NCBI GenBank assembly: GCA_019914995.1
Contig: CM034126.1
Coordinates: 1,059,001 to 1,123,000, forward strand
Length of the DNA: 64,000 bases
Origin: Acanthochlamys bracteata
Lineage: Eukaryota > Streptophyta > Magnoliopsida > Pandanales > Velloziaceae
Reading direction: 5' to 3'
Shown here: positions 34,021 to 46,877 of the stretch, one piece after another
Layout: every line of letters begins with the position of its first letter
How positions within the stretch are numbered: the stretch's first letter is position 1
Program-made: the position numbers and the translations under genes
The notes under the pieces: model-generated
What the model was told of the DNA's origin: nothing
What the model saw: only the letters and a program-made list of their open reading frames with translations
Databases searched by the model: none

Positions 34021-37000
34021 TCACATTATGCTACAGCATCCCTTTTCCTCAGCAGGAGGTGCTTCCGCTTGCTGATTCCTATTCGGGTCGGACGGCTTGT
34101 AGGTGAATTCAGAAGTATCAAGACCGTACTGTGAGCGGACAAGGAGCAAAGTGTTGTAACATTAAGACATGTGGGAACATAAAGATTCTAGTTCTATACA
34201 ACAGTAACGACAATTACATATTATACCTTTTCCCTCATCCGCTGGCTCCAAGCATCATTTCTGCTATGACGAGAATCAAGAGTGCCACTAGGAGGAGGTG
34301 CGCTACCTTGGCCTCCCTGCCTGTTAATCAGTGGCTGTCTGACGTTAGACCTTGGAGCATAATACTCCTCATCACTGTCATAGTCTGCAGGTCGGTTTGC
34401 TGTTCTTACTATGAGAGCAAGCAAGACTAGCAATGCCTACAATGTAACAAAGGGATCACATAGCAGTTTATTAGTGTATCAACTACTACAACTTTTAGAC
34501 TGTTGATAGCTTTCAATACAAGTATAAAGTTCCAATAAAGCACACAATTGTCCCCAAGTACTGTTTCAACATAAACTTCTGTTCCCATTTTTGTGATAAT
34601 CCGGTTCAAATCCAATGATGATTTAGTATATGTTCAGGATATGAGATCAAGTTATAGGCAAAGCATCGAGAAAAGTTATAAAGCCAATTCTATACCTTCG
34701 ACTTTTTATCAGATTTCAAGTAGTCAAGAAATGTTCAACATAGTTATCACTTTAGTTTCTAATAATTATGACAGTTATACTCTTTCACTCTCTTATTGTT
34801 CTTTCCTGTACATAATCAAATATATCTTCCAGTTAGGAAAAATTGATTTAGCTGTGTTTCTCTACATGTACAAAAATCTGAAGTGTAGCAGAATCAAGAT
34901 CAGTCATGCTATTCCACGAGACTAGTCATTATCAGTTTTTAATGTGATTAAATATCACGACAATCTGTAAAGTCGGTAAACAATATACTCAAATAGGATT
35001 CCTTAAAATGATGTACAAACAGCTGCCATGTGAGGGCAATTCATATGAAAAAACATTCTCCTGTAATAATGACATAGGGAAGCAGAAAACATCTTACCTC
35101 AAAAACAACAGCTCCTAGAGCAACCCATCGTACAATCTTCCAGTGCTTATCAAGAAACTTATATATCTTGCCAAAATTGCCAGTTCTATCAGCAGGGATA
35201 TTCTGAAAGAGATTGTTTTTATCAGTATGCATGCAAAGATTGAAGAACATAAATGATATTCTCATGAACTTACGTCCCTCCAGCTTTGATCAAAGAATAT
35301 GAAGGCTGCAAATCCCAGCTCAACTAGGATTAACAAGAACACGAGTACAGTGTACTGCAGGAGTTAAGGGATCAAGCTGCAGGAGAAGCAGAGAAGTTCT
35401 GTGCAAATTGGTTCTTAAGATTTACCACAGAATTGGGAAAGATGTTTTGGCAATAGTATAAACACAACATAGAAGAATAAATATAGGGATGATTGCTTTA
35501 GCTAGGACATGCATACCAAAAGCAATGAAAAGTAACAGCATCTAAGAACCCTCAGTTTTAATACTAAGACTCGAGGAAAAGTGTCTATGTAGTATATGTG
35601 ACTAGTGGCACAAAAAAAATTATATCTTACTGATGCACAAGAACCCAAAATAACCAACCCACATATAGGTAGGAAACTTAGATAATGACATGAATCCTAA
35701 TACTGCATGCCAAATGACTAACATAGTCATAACTTCTGTCTTGAATGCTTCCTGAAAGCTACTAGGTTCATTAGAAACTATCAAGTTTACAAAATATTAA
35801 ACACTAGAAACTTTTCAAAATATATGCTTATTTACAAATAAGAAACAATGGCAAGGAAGGAAAATGCAAATTGATGTTGGTAGACGAAACAAGCATATGG
35901 CATATTACAAGAAATTTGAAGGAATCAGAAGTCTGGATACACAATTAAGACAGCATCCATTTCTCGTCCATGTTCCAATACAACCAAAGAAGGAAACAAT
36001 GAAGATAGTGCCTCCAATTCCCATAAAGAAATATATGAACCTGACAAACAGCAAATTTCAGTATGAGGAACTGATCAATTAGAACGAGTCACCAAAGGCC
36101 CTTGCCCTGCATGTTTTGTGCATGTGTTCATAGTAAGTTGGAGGATAGTATTTAGGTAAATTAGCAATTCATTCTATTCGTGACAAAATTATGCTTAATA
36201 CAATCAATCAAATGAATTAGCCATCACAAATCACATGGAACACCATCGACACATTTCAGGTCCCTACAAACGTAAGCCCTAAAAGCATGTATTGTTTGCG
36301 TTGTTCCTAAAAGAAGCTAAATGCCTTAATTTGCAATAAACCCCATCCACATCCGCAATCCACAAAGTATTAAGTGACTACCACATTTTCATTTCTTCAA
36401 TTTTTTTTTACCCACAGTGAAGTGGCTCACACAAGCGGCATGTAGATAAACAGATACTGAGATTCAGAACTTGCAACATCTGACTCTCAAAAAGGGTGCA
36501 TGGAATTTAATCTATTATGGCAAAGGGCTTCACAACCACGAAGGAGCTTGATATGGAATGCAGAAGTAGATTATAAGTGATTACCAATAAAAGAAGAAAG
36601 CGAAGCAAAGCTTTACAGACAGAAATTTCTTTTCTCAATTCTACCGAGTGTGAACAATCTACCGGTTACACTTCAGTGCTTACTTCATCACTGTGCCAAA
36701 TCTCAACTATATGTTCACCTCAAACCCAAGCTGAACAAATTATATGGCTGAAAAAACCTTTGCAAGCGTTGCCCTCAACTCAAAAAATCTAATTCATTAC
36801 AGAAAACTAACTATATGCTTTCTCATGAAAGTAAAATCTATTTGCTATGCCACATACACGTTAATGGTCTAAGCCCCAAAAAGGAAATAAATAAACAAAA
36901 CAAAAAGAACAAAAAGTCATAATCTTTGAGGGGAAACAAGAAAGAGAGCCAAAAAAATCATACCAAGCGTTCGGTAACTTATAGACAAAACTCTCCGACA

Positions 37001-37223
37001 AATTAACGAGCATAAGCATTGGCCTGCCAAGTTGCAAGATCCTAGGATCGCTCAGAGGCGGCGACACCGACGGCGGAAACGTACTACCTCCGCCGCTCGA
37101 CGGCTGCGATTGATACTCGATCAATAGATAGATCCCATAACCAATCATAGCCACACCAACAAGACCGAGAATGAAGTTGAGCGTTTTCAACAAGCATTCC
37201 CAGAACCCTCTGCACGCCACCAT
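34021..37223 (-). CDS. TOM2A: TOM2A, tetraspanin-like four-pass membrane protein
   Basis: Six exons with consistent phases: 36964-37223, 35941-36040, 35274-35354, 35098-35202, 34227-34436, 34021-34128; 287 residues (Arabidopsis about 280). Four membrane spans are visible: residues about 10-36 (LNFILGLVGVAMIGYGIYLL), 88-111 (FIYFFMGIGGTIFIV), 121-142 (VFLLILVELGFAAFIFF) and 171-195 (WVALGAVVFEALLVLLAL). A cytosolic tail follows with PADYDSDEEYYAPR and WSQRMREKYGLDTSEFTY. The last four residues are CSIM, a CaaX-type prenylation signal. Arabidopsis TOM2A (At1g32400) is a vacuolar-membrane protein that binds TOM1 and supports tobamovirus replication; its normal role is unclear. Exon 2 has no long frame of its own and was found by searching for the second span. 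A 5' UTR intron (about 37240-37336) is likely. Confidence 0.95.
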
Positions 37224-37399
37224 TGCTGTTGCTTCTTTTCTGTTATCAATTACCAGTGATTCAACAAAAAAATTCTGGAAAACTCTTAAAGTGGGGAGGA
37301 AAAAAAAAAGAGAGAAAAGATTGAATGATTAATTACCTTGTTCTGATTGATCTCTAATTTGTTTATTTCGCAAAGTCTGTAACTCGGAGTTCAGGGATT

Positions 37400-39618
37400 C
37401 AATTGATCGAAGTAGATGGGTTTTATTGAAAATTAAGTGGCAGAAGGGGTGGAGAGTGAAAATTTCTTTGGGATCGCGCCGGTGTCACAGATATAGAGAT
37501 AGCTCTCTTTCCAACATTCCTCGAGTTTCCTATCTCTTTTTTCTTTTCTTTTTTTTTTTCCAACATTTTCAATGGTGTTACGAGCCAGTAGGGATTATGA
37601 AATAGAATTTTTTTTAAATAAGAAAAATTTTTATTTTTTTTAAAATGAATTTTATTTTTTTATTTTTAAAAAATAATAAAAATATATAATAAAAAGATTT
37701 TATTTTGTAGAATTTTTTTACATTATCAAAATTTTTAAATAAATTTTTTAAATATTTATAAAATATATATTAAAAAACATAAAATAAAAAAAAATTTTAT
37801 TTATGATAAGCAATACCAAACACATTTTTTTGGCTTTTAGCTGCATTTTACGAGGTAGATCCTATAAATTCAATTTTAACACTTATGTCCTTATAATATT
37901 AATTTGGCACAATCAGACCCTTGTCAAATCTGTTTGGTCGTATTATTAGTTGCAAAAGGAAGACGACGACGAAGAGCTTGATGAGGCACGTGGCGTGCTC
38001 CTGCTTAATTAATAGCTCAGCTATTTTGTAATGGACAGCAAACACCATTACTTTCTCCAAAATGCTCACGTCAATAATGGTATTTTGTGTTATGTGATTT
38101 ACTGCTGTATTAGAGTAAGAAAAAGACAGTCCAGCAGATGACAGCATGGACTTGGAGGAGCCACGTCAGCAGACCACGTGTATACAGCTTGATTCAAACT
38201 TGCGGCATGTTTAATTGTATACGTTATCAGAAAAAGTTGTTTTTATCACTAGCGGTTCTTATTAATTTAACGTAGGCGTTTTATTTATTCAAGTATTTTT
38301 TGACTTAATTTATAATAAATCCGCTTTATCTAAATATTTCTTAAAATAAAGTATTTATTTTAATATAAGCTAAACTAAGTCGCTTATTTTACTAAAATTT
38401 TCAGTTTTTAGCCAAACAGCTTTTAAGAAGCTGTTTTGAGCTTTTCATTTTTGAGTGATCCGGAATCTCGATAAAATAGATGGGCTTTAACCGGTCAAAG
38501 AATTAAGGCCGCTAATGGACATCTGTGTTGGACCATAAGCCCTGTAATAATCTTGTTTTCTGGAAATTCAAACCTAACGAATCGATTAATGAAATTTTAT
38601 TTATTGAGTTCAATTGTTTATTCTCAAACTGAAAAATCATTCTTTTGTAATCGCACATAGTTATCACGTAACTGCCAGGTAGACAATTACGAGCTAAAGA
38701 AATACTTTTATAAAACTCGCATTACTGTAATCAAAACGAATTCATAATTTCAAAACTTTGTAGGAACTTATTGGGATGAAATAAAATTTCATTAGTCCAC
38801 GTCAACCAATCTAAGAAACGAAAAACCTCAAAAATCTCAACAAGCTGCAGAAGCACTACAGTGAGCTGGTGATACACCTTAGGTGTAAACCGAAGCTCAC
38901 ACTAGTAAGAAGATGACTAAAAAATAAAACTAATTTTATTGATCAAACTTTTTATCTTCCTTTTATGATTATGCTACTTATTTATAACTAAAGAATTACA
39001 CTTAAGTTGGAATTCTTCTAACTCTTCCCTACAAGAGTTCTTAATAGACACCTCATCCTTATTGACACTAAAAATTCCTACTGGACTCTGCCTCTGTTTG
39101 GCACTTTTGGTAAAGTGCCTAAGCACAACCAAACTGTGTCTAGATAAATGTTTGACGCCAAGCCAAAATTTTAAAAAGTGCCTAAGCACAACTCATCTTG
39201 TGCTTAGGCATTTTATCCGGGTGCATTTAGACATTGCATCCGGGGCACACTAGGCACTTCGGTGCCTTTGTAACTTTTCGGCATGGATGACCCCTTATCA
39301 CTCCCTCAACTGGCCCATCACTTCCACGCTCTTCCTCTCCTTCCCGACCACCTGTATCAGCTGGCTACCAAAGTAATATGATAAACCAAAGGACAACAAC
39401 AAACAACAGTAGCAGCAGTTGTTCAAAAGCATTCATTCATCCATTCATGATATCAGCTTCTTTCTGAAAAAGATTTACTTTTTCTTGATTGAATCCAAAC
39501 AAAACACCAAAACAATCCAAATCTTGAATAAATCAAATAAGTACTTCTCTTTTATTTGCATCCACATAGCTTACTACTCTCGTGATCATGACCACGTTGC
39601 ATGCCTTCTGACCACCAA
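37400..39618. other. Intergenic region between TOM2A promoter and APRR2 3' end
   Basis: The TOM2A upstream region is followed by AT-rich elements (about 37590-37825 and 38195-38435, the latter ending in gccaaacag-type sequence), then a hairpin repeat region at 39100-39260. No supported gene; frames near 38974-39253 come from the hairpin-rich repeat. Confidence 0.45.
39115..39210. repeat. Direct and inverted 13-15 bp repeats forming a hairpin
   Basis: The sequence gtgcctaagcacaac occurs at 39115-39129 and again at 39178-39192. The second copy pairs perfectly with ttgtgcttaggca (39198-39210): a 13 bp stem (39179-39191 with 39198-39210) around a 6-base loop. It lies 400 bp beyond the APRR2 stop codon and is probably part of a decayed transposon. 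Confidence 0.8.
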
Positions 39619-42496
39619 CTATGTAATACTACTGCTAACTATGGCAGTTCCGTGAAGTGGGGACCGCTTCGCCAGAGGAGGAATCCGACGAATGCCTTGT
39701 CGGTGTAGTTCCGAGAGGACAGACGCCGTTGATGGCTGTTTTAATCCGATTGGAAGAGGTAGCCAAGGCTTGCTCGTTGCTTCTTTTACTGCCTTGTCAA
39801 TCACCTCTTCAGCCTATAGTGAATAATGCAAAACATGAACATTTACATTTGAAATTTAAATTGTTTTTTTGCCTGGTACGTGTAAGAACATTTAAGGTTA
39901 TAATTACCAGTTGATCAAATGAATTGTCATGTAGTAGCAGTAGTAGTTCCTTGCTATCTGCCTTTGTATTGATAGCATTGTTCATAGAGAGGGCCTACAT
40001 CAACATATATACATGAAAATAAGTTACATTTCCATGTAGAAATTTGCTTAAATTTCATCGTCGAAGATGTTTAGAAGTTTGAAACTCACCTGAGTAGATG
40101 CAGGATATTGTCCGGAAAATGGCATAACAGGGCAGCCCCATGCATCCGCTTGTACCTAGAAAGTACATGTCATGAGTTTTTGCCACTTGAATGTTTCAAT
40201 CGTTTGAGATAGTTTTATTAGAAAGATTGCGGACTTACCCCAGGATAGTTCTTCCAAGGCCAATTTGGCGGAAGAGATTGCTGCCATGCTGCATAGGCAG
40301 CCGTATTACTCCACATATGACCAGCAGAGTGATGATAATAACGGTGGTTCCATAGAGAGTAGTTCATAGGAGTTTGCGGAATACCGTAACTGGTCTGGCA
40401 TTTAGGGACTGCTACGACAGGCTTTTGCATGCAGTTTTTAGGCAGCAGGTCCCTATTCTGCGGCCATCGTTTGGTATCTTGTCCTGGAAAACTATGCCTT
40501 CTATGCATCCGATACTTCTGTAAACACGTAAAATATTGCATCTTGGTTACTTATGTTCCATGAGATGATTTTGGTTTTGACTGAAGTTGATCCAGGCTAG
40601 AATGTGGTGATAACGAATTTAAAAGATAACTCGTGTCTGTCGATTACAAACCTGTAAATGGCTAGCAACGTTGTATCTTGTCAGACCATCTACTTTCATC
40701 AACTGTAAGATCTTGGAAGGAATTGCTTGATCAACTCCCAGTTGCTCGACAGCCTGAACAAATTTTCTATGTAAATCAGGTGTCCAGTCCACCTGCGGGA
40801 GGGGAAAAACAAAAAGAAAAAAAATCAAACAGTACTTAGAATTTGCTTCCAGCAACATAAATCTGAACCCTTCACGCTCTTGATTCTTGTTACCTTCATT
40901 TGCTTCTTGCTCTTTCTTTTTTCGCGCGAACACGCATGCACATACGAGACTTTTATATTTGAAACTTCAAGATTGGATTCTGCTTTTTTTCCGTTGTGCA
41001 ATGAAATGGGTGGCGGACAATCTTCTCTTGTGGCACTAGAATTTACCTCCTCTTCTAATGCAGCCTCTCTGGCTTCGGAAAGTAAAGTATCCTTCACCGA
41101 ACTTGTATGACCAGAATTGTAAAAAGCATTGTCGGCAGGTTTCGTTCCTAAGTAACTGGATGTTTTCGACTTAGGTGATTCTTTGGTGTTCTCCGATCTC
41201 CTCTTCTCTGTTGGAATGCTTAGTGGTAATTGTGGAGTTGAAGGTTCAAGAAATTCTCCAATCTCCTTTACATTATCTTGTTTTGATGGGCATTCAACAT
41301 TAAGTTTAGCAACTTCAGGTTGCAGCTGAAGCATCGATACAATTGTTTCCTTGACGGGTTTCAGTGATTTCAAGAGTACATTCCGTTCACCTGCATTGAA
41401 GGCCTGCTCAGGGCTAGTAAATTCAGAGAAGTTTCCAGATGTTATTCAATCACTTATCCCTACTGTCTAGAATGTAAGTGTACCTTATGAACGACATGCT
41501 GCCATATGTTTTTGAGTTTTTCTTCGGAGAGTGGCTTCTGTGAGAACTCTACTGCTCCAAGCTAAGAAAAGAATTTGTTTCTGAGAAATTAATCATACAA
41601 ATCAGCATAATTTTGTGGAAAGCAAACTTACTGCTATGCATTTCATCATTGTGCTCAGGCATTGGGCATTCGAGATAACTGCAAGAAGAGATATGGACAA
41701 CTTCAATATGCTTCACATCAAGAAGCAAAAACTGGCATGCAGAAACAGGACGCAGTAAAATAAATGGCATAACTATTGTTGAATTGTCATGCCTAAACAA
41801 CGACTGCATATTGTTTTGCTGTCTTCTCACTTACATAGCAGAACTAGGCGCTTAATAACATGAGAACCACTTACCAATTGTTGGGAGATTTCTAGCCATT
41901 TCAAGGAATTTGAAGTTATTTTCACCTTCGGAATTTGTTACCTACAAAAGATGGCTTCAAATAAGGACGAGATAACAGAAGCCTGAACAAGTTTGCGTTT
42001 CTGCAAAAGCTTGTGAACAAGTTCTTTTACCTCTATTAGAGCAACATGAAAGTTTTCAGCTTCATCTGAAACTGCTTTCAGTGCATCATCATCATTATGG
42101 AATAATGAGACTGAAAGGTATGCAAGAAATTAATAGGAGGAAAAAAGGGAATTTTAAAACATCCAAGATAGTCCAAATTCAGCAGAAGTTTACTAGGAAC
42201 TCCAATTTTTAGCAAGTTACTGATATTTTACATATGAATGCACAAGTAAATACAAGCTGCTAAAATTATCAAACACTTGGTGCTCAAGAAAATTGTTTCA
42301 CATGTTCAGTAACTTGAATCTGGCTTAGAACATGAAAAGATAATGTAAAGTTAACCTGCTTACCAACATAGTCCATGGATTCAAGCTTCAATTGTGTCTC
42401 AGCAGCAGAAGACTCATCTTTATCAAGCAACAAGACTCTCAGACCCGTTGGGAAATCACTCCAAGTAACAAGATTTTGACTACTGCTGCAAGCCAT
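39619..42496 (-). CDS. APRR2: APRR2-like pseudo-response regulator with GARP (Myb-like) DNA-binding domain
   Basis: Eleven exons with consistent phases: 42364-42496, 42031-42110, 41875-41941, 41632-41678, 41484-41561, 40894-41403, 40652-40792, 40239-40517, 40090-40155, 39908-39994, 39619-39813; 560 residues. A receiver-like domain spans about residues 17-130 ([11 protein letters not shown] at the start), but the phosphate-accepting Asp is replaced: the third strand reads [14 protein letters not shown] basic, Ser/Lys-rich middle encoded by the 510-bp exon 6 leads into the GARP domain (about residues 306-360: [19 protein letters not shown], then [20 protein letters not shown]). The C-terminus is Trp/Tyr/Pro-rich. 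This is the layout of Arabidopsis APRR2 (At4g18020), related to GLK factors; APRR2 genes control chlorophyll and pigment in fruits such as pepper and cucumber. Nuclear location is expected. GLK1/2 lack this receiver, so APRR2 is preferred. Confidence 0.94.
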
Positions 42497-44191
42497 ATCT
42501 TGGTCTTCCCAAAAATCTCAAGATTCTCAACATCATACAAGTTTCTTGAATTTCTGAGTAACTATTTCAGCATTTTGAAGAAGACCCTGAAAACCAAGTT
42601 GCAAGAAAACACAGATGGATTCAAATAAAAGACTAACAAAATAAATGAAAAGAAGATGATTGCAATGATCAAGTTATATAGAGCTAAGGTTCTCTTACAA
42701 GTTGGTTTAATGAGAATATAGAGAAGATGCACAGGTGTTTGAAGAAGGAAACATACAGTAGATATCAACCAGAAAACCTTTACATAATATTGCACCAATA
42801 GATCATTGCCTAGGGTTAAAAACTTTCTTTCCTTGATCCTGGACAAAATTTTTGTGGTGCACTTACTGTAAACTGTATTGAACATTTCTTCACTTCTCTT
42901 TCACTGCGTTGTGCATTTCAACACTTCGCTTTCGATGCTATTCGTTTCTTTTACTGTTAATTACAAGATAAAGAAATAAATGTAAATGTATGTTTTAGAG
43001 ATAGAGAATAATAAGAAATGGTGTAGTTTTGTCGGAGAAAGAACTGAATAATTCAGTAAAAATAGTACTATTCTTTATAGGCCGCTTTGCTTATTACTCT
43101 CTTAACCACTAATTATTTTAATTATAAGAAAGACATGATTTTCATCCAAATTATATTTACATTTAACTATGTGCGACTAATTTAGAATTCTTTTTAAAAT
43201 AATTGGTAATGAGAATGCACTCAAAGTTTATGAATATCTTCTCAAAACTATTAATATGTAATGTGAAAGTAAATCTTTTTAGCATATACATTCCAGCCGA
43301 ACGGCTGCCATTCTCTTTTTTTGAAAGTAAAGTAGGTTATTTATTCAGAAATAAAGTGAACTATTGATTTAAAGTAAAGCGGATTGTTTATTTTGAAATA
43401 AAACGAATTATGAACCTTAAATGAAGAAGACGATTTGTTTTTAAATAAAATGAACTATTAAAATTCTAAAATAAAACAAACTATTAAGGCTCTAAATAAG
43501 TTGATTATAAGATTAGATTTAATCCAAATTTTTAACTGATTCGATAACTTAGCCTAATCCTGACGAATTTAGGATTCTTTCTGAAATCAATTGAAATGAA
43601 AAGAGTGAGTCAAAATTTTATAAATATTTTCTTCAAACTATTAATAATAATTATAAAAATAAACTTTTTCTTAGCATTCTGATTTGATTACGTCAAATAG
43701 AATAACACTTCTAAAAGTTACTTTCATATAAATTTTTATATTTTTTATAATAATTAATTTTTTTAACTCACTTTTGTTTAAAAAGTCTGCTTTAAAAAAA
43801 TCATTTCTAGTTAAAAAAAATTCACTATTAAAGTGGTTTTCAAGTCATTTAAAAGAAAAAAATGATAAATGAAAAACAAAGTTACAGGCATTAGTAGTTG
43901 CTTTCAAGTCATTCACACCACAATATGCACATTTTAATTTGTCACTTAGCATACTCCTAGAAGAGTTCAGACTACTGTACAAACTTAGTATGCAAAAAGA
44001 CCAAGTACCAATTTTTTGTACTCTTTTATTTTTTTTAATTACCGACATCGTTTATGTGAAAAATGGCTGTCTTAATTTCTTGGTTTTTTTTCTTGATGAA
44101 TGATGTATAAGGCTGGCTAAAAAATAGCACATTTACCTACTGTGGTTAATTTGAGTTATCAACATACATAGCATAAAGTGCACTGTAGGCA

Positions 44192-44405
44192 ATGTTTAAA
44201 AGTGCTTATAAAAAATAAATTTTTTTTGAAATAAATAATATTTAAATTTTTTTAAATGAACTATATTTTTTGTGCTAAAAAAAATAAAATTATACGGCGT
44301 CAATTTTTTTTTTATATATTAAAAATTTAAATTTTTTTTAAAAGAATATTATAATAAATTCATTAAAGAATATGAAAAAAAATTGTTAAAGCATACTTTC
44401 AAACG
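44192..44405. repeat. AT-rich MITE-like element
   Basis: The left end atgtttaaaagtgcttat is matched on the other strand at the right by gtttgaaagtatgctttaa; between them is low-complexity A+T. The design agrees with the other elements listed. Confidence 0.45.
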
Positions 44406-45011
44406 GTGCCTTATGCAATGCCAAACATCGGTTAGGGCATGGTTACTAATCCGTTATTTTAAAATTTATTTTTAATATAAAATAAATTTTTTATCAAAAT
44501 ATTTTATGAAATTTTAATTATAAAATTTACTATTAATACACAATTATATAAAAATTATTTTTATTAAATATTTTTAATATTTAATTTAATTTTTTTAATT
44601 TATTTTTAAAAAATGAGTTTAATTCAAAATAAATACACTCTTAAAGTTGCTTTTTTAGGCTTAAGATGTTCAAAAAGTGGCAGGTAAAAATTATCCAAAA
44701 TTTTAAAGATGTAGATAAACTATATATATTTTAGATAGTTGTACCTACAAATTTTTTTTTTGAAAAGTCATAAAAAAATCTAAGAAAGACTTCTTTTATT
44801 CAAAAAGCACTACCTTTTCAGCTGTTCCAGAAATGATCTTAGTTTTTGTCACTAAGAAAAACTTAACATTACATTTAATATATGCATATTTGCTCTTCTT
44901 ATGGAAAATAAAGTATAAGATTTCATTTTCAAAATAATATGCTATCTTTTTAATAAGTAATATTGACTTGTTAGGTTAGTGCATATATGTGCCTACATAA
45001 TTTGTTTTATT

Positions 45012-45303
45012 AAGGACATGTTTAAAATATTCGTAATTGAGTTTTATAAAAGTAGAAAGTAGAATTCTTTAAAAAATAAAATGAAAGTGAAGTTTAGTAT
45101 TTATTTTTCAATAGCTTTTGAAAGTGTATTAAAAATTAAAAAATATAATTATATTGAGAAATATGCAAATAAAAAAGTTGTAATTAAAATTTCGTACGTA
45201 GAAGCAAAATTCTAAATTTTTAGTGTGATTGAAATATATGAATTGTTCAGAACTTAAAATTTGGCCAAAAAAATTGAAATTACCGGCGTTTGAAACACGC
45301 CCT
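45012..45303. repeat. AT-rich MITE-like element
   Basis: The left end aaggacatgtttaaaatattcgtaattga and the right end on the other strand ggcgtgtttcaaacgccggtaattt are imperfect inverted repeats. Internal wording (gttttataaaagtag, tatgaattgttcagaac) is close to the copy at 33212-33502, so the two are the same family. Confidence 0.55.
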
Positions 45304-46066
45304 AATTGTTTTCCACTAGAAGAAAATGTTAAGTTTCTTTGCAAGACATTTTGTAGACGAAACAAAATTTTCTCCTCTTACAGCAGTTTTCGTATTACTA
45401 TCAATCAACATTTTAATGAAAATACCTAAAGTCTACTTTTTCTTCTTTTTTTGGAGAAATTAGATTCCAATAATTTCAACCAACAACTGAACAAAGACAA
45501 TTTTTCATGTCTTTTGCATGCAAATGGAGATTCTTCAAAGTTGATTTTTCATGTCTTTGGAAAGCGAAAACCATTTCTCCTAGGACCATCAAGACAAAAA
45601 CAAAAAATAAAAGGCAAACAATAATTAAAGTAATCTGCAATAATTATATCAAAGCAAATAAAACAACACAATAAATAAATACGTAAATAATTGAGACATT
45701 TCTTATATTATTACACTTATATTGAAAATAGAAGTATCGGTCACTGAATAAAAACCAGCATAGTTTGCCGATCATGGCACTCATTCACTGACGAAAGCAG
45801 CGCGTTGGTGCAGTTGTTCATCACTGAATATGTTAGAAATACAACATCAGAGAAATTAATTAATATAAAAATTTTACTCTAAAATCTTATCTATATATTA
45901 AAAAATTTAACCAAATCTAAAAGCTTATATAAACAGATTTAGTAACTCTCTACTATATGAATTTTTTTTTTTTTACAAAACTAAGTTAACCTTATAATGA
46001 AGAAGAAATACCTTGCAGCAGCTGGACGAAAGATTTGTTTTATTGCGGGGCGAGATTAATATAATC

Positions 46067-46149
46067 TCGTTTGGTAGTGCGTTTAAAAAATATTTTATTA
46101 TAAATTTATTTTATATTTTTTAATAAAATTTTAAAAATTTTTATATTTA

Positions 46150-46184
<35 letters not shown>

Positions 46185-46290
46185 TATATTATACAATTAT
46201 ATTATTATTTATTTTATTTAATTTTAGAATAAAAATATAAAATATTTTTAAAATATTTTTTTATTTTATTTATAAGTATTATCAAACTGT
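46067..46290. repeat. AT-rich MITE-like element with internal (AT)n
   Basis: It starts tcgtttggtagtgcgttta and ends aagtattatcaaactg; the ends are inverted (GTTTGGTA.. against ..ATCAAAC). The interior is A+T with a microsatellite (about 46148-46180). Confidence 0.45.
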
Positions 46291-46877
46291 CTCCTAATGT
46301 AATTGAAACGTATAGTTTCGAAGGCACGTGTGCTTCTGATTGAAGGTGTAAGATGGATACCATCGAGATTTAGGATGTTGTATTCAGGGAGAGCTGGGAT
46401 TTAATCTCAAAATTATACAAGTAGAAAACTTTGGGAACTTTGAAACTAAATATACTAAGGAGTGAAACCACTGCAATTTAGCTCCGACTGTTTCCATAGC
46501 AGAGGGACGTGGAGCTAGAAAAAGCAATTATAAGGACCAGCTGTTGGAAAACTATCTATCAAGGGACCTGATTCAAAATTTAAGGAAATATTTACAGAAT
46601 GGGTTACCGACAACCTCATTTAAAGCTTTACAATTCCGTGACAATCATCCACCCAGACATTCTTATATACACACTCACACGGTCGCACCTGGTTTCTTTC
46701 AACCTGCAATTTTGACAAAACACAACGCCCCTGATATTCTGCGTCGAAACAGATATAACAAAACAGTAATGTTGATGCGAAGAAAAGATGGCCCGCGTAA
46801 TATGAGTAAGCAATCTAAGCAGACGCAACGTACATGCTGCATGCTGCAGGCTGTCTCCCGCAGAAGGAGTGCAAGAT

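Larger units (their letters stand above)
42497..46877. other. 4.4 kb intergenic region, repeat-rich
   Basis: It holds the APRR2 leader and promoter at the left and the 3' UTR of the MAN1-like gene at the right. Between them lie several short AT-rich elements (44192-44405, 45012-45303, 46067-46290) and an (AT)n microsatellite near 46148-46180. No frame reads like a protein. Confidence 0.5.

Noticed and set aside
35864..36082. Plus-strand open frame of 72 codons
   Set aside because: It is antisense to TOM2A exon 2, which encodes the second membrane span and fits both neighbouring exons in phase.
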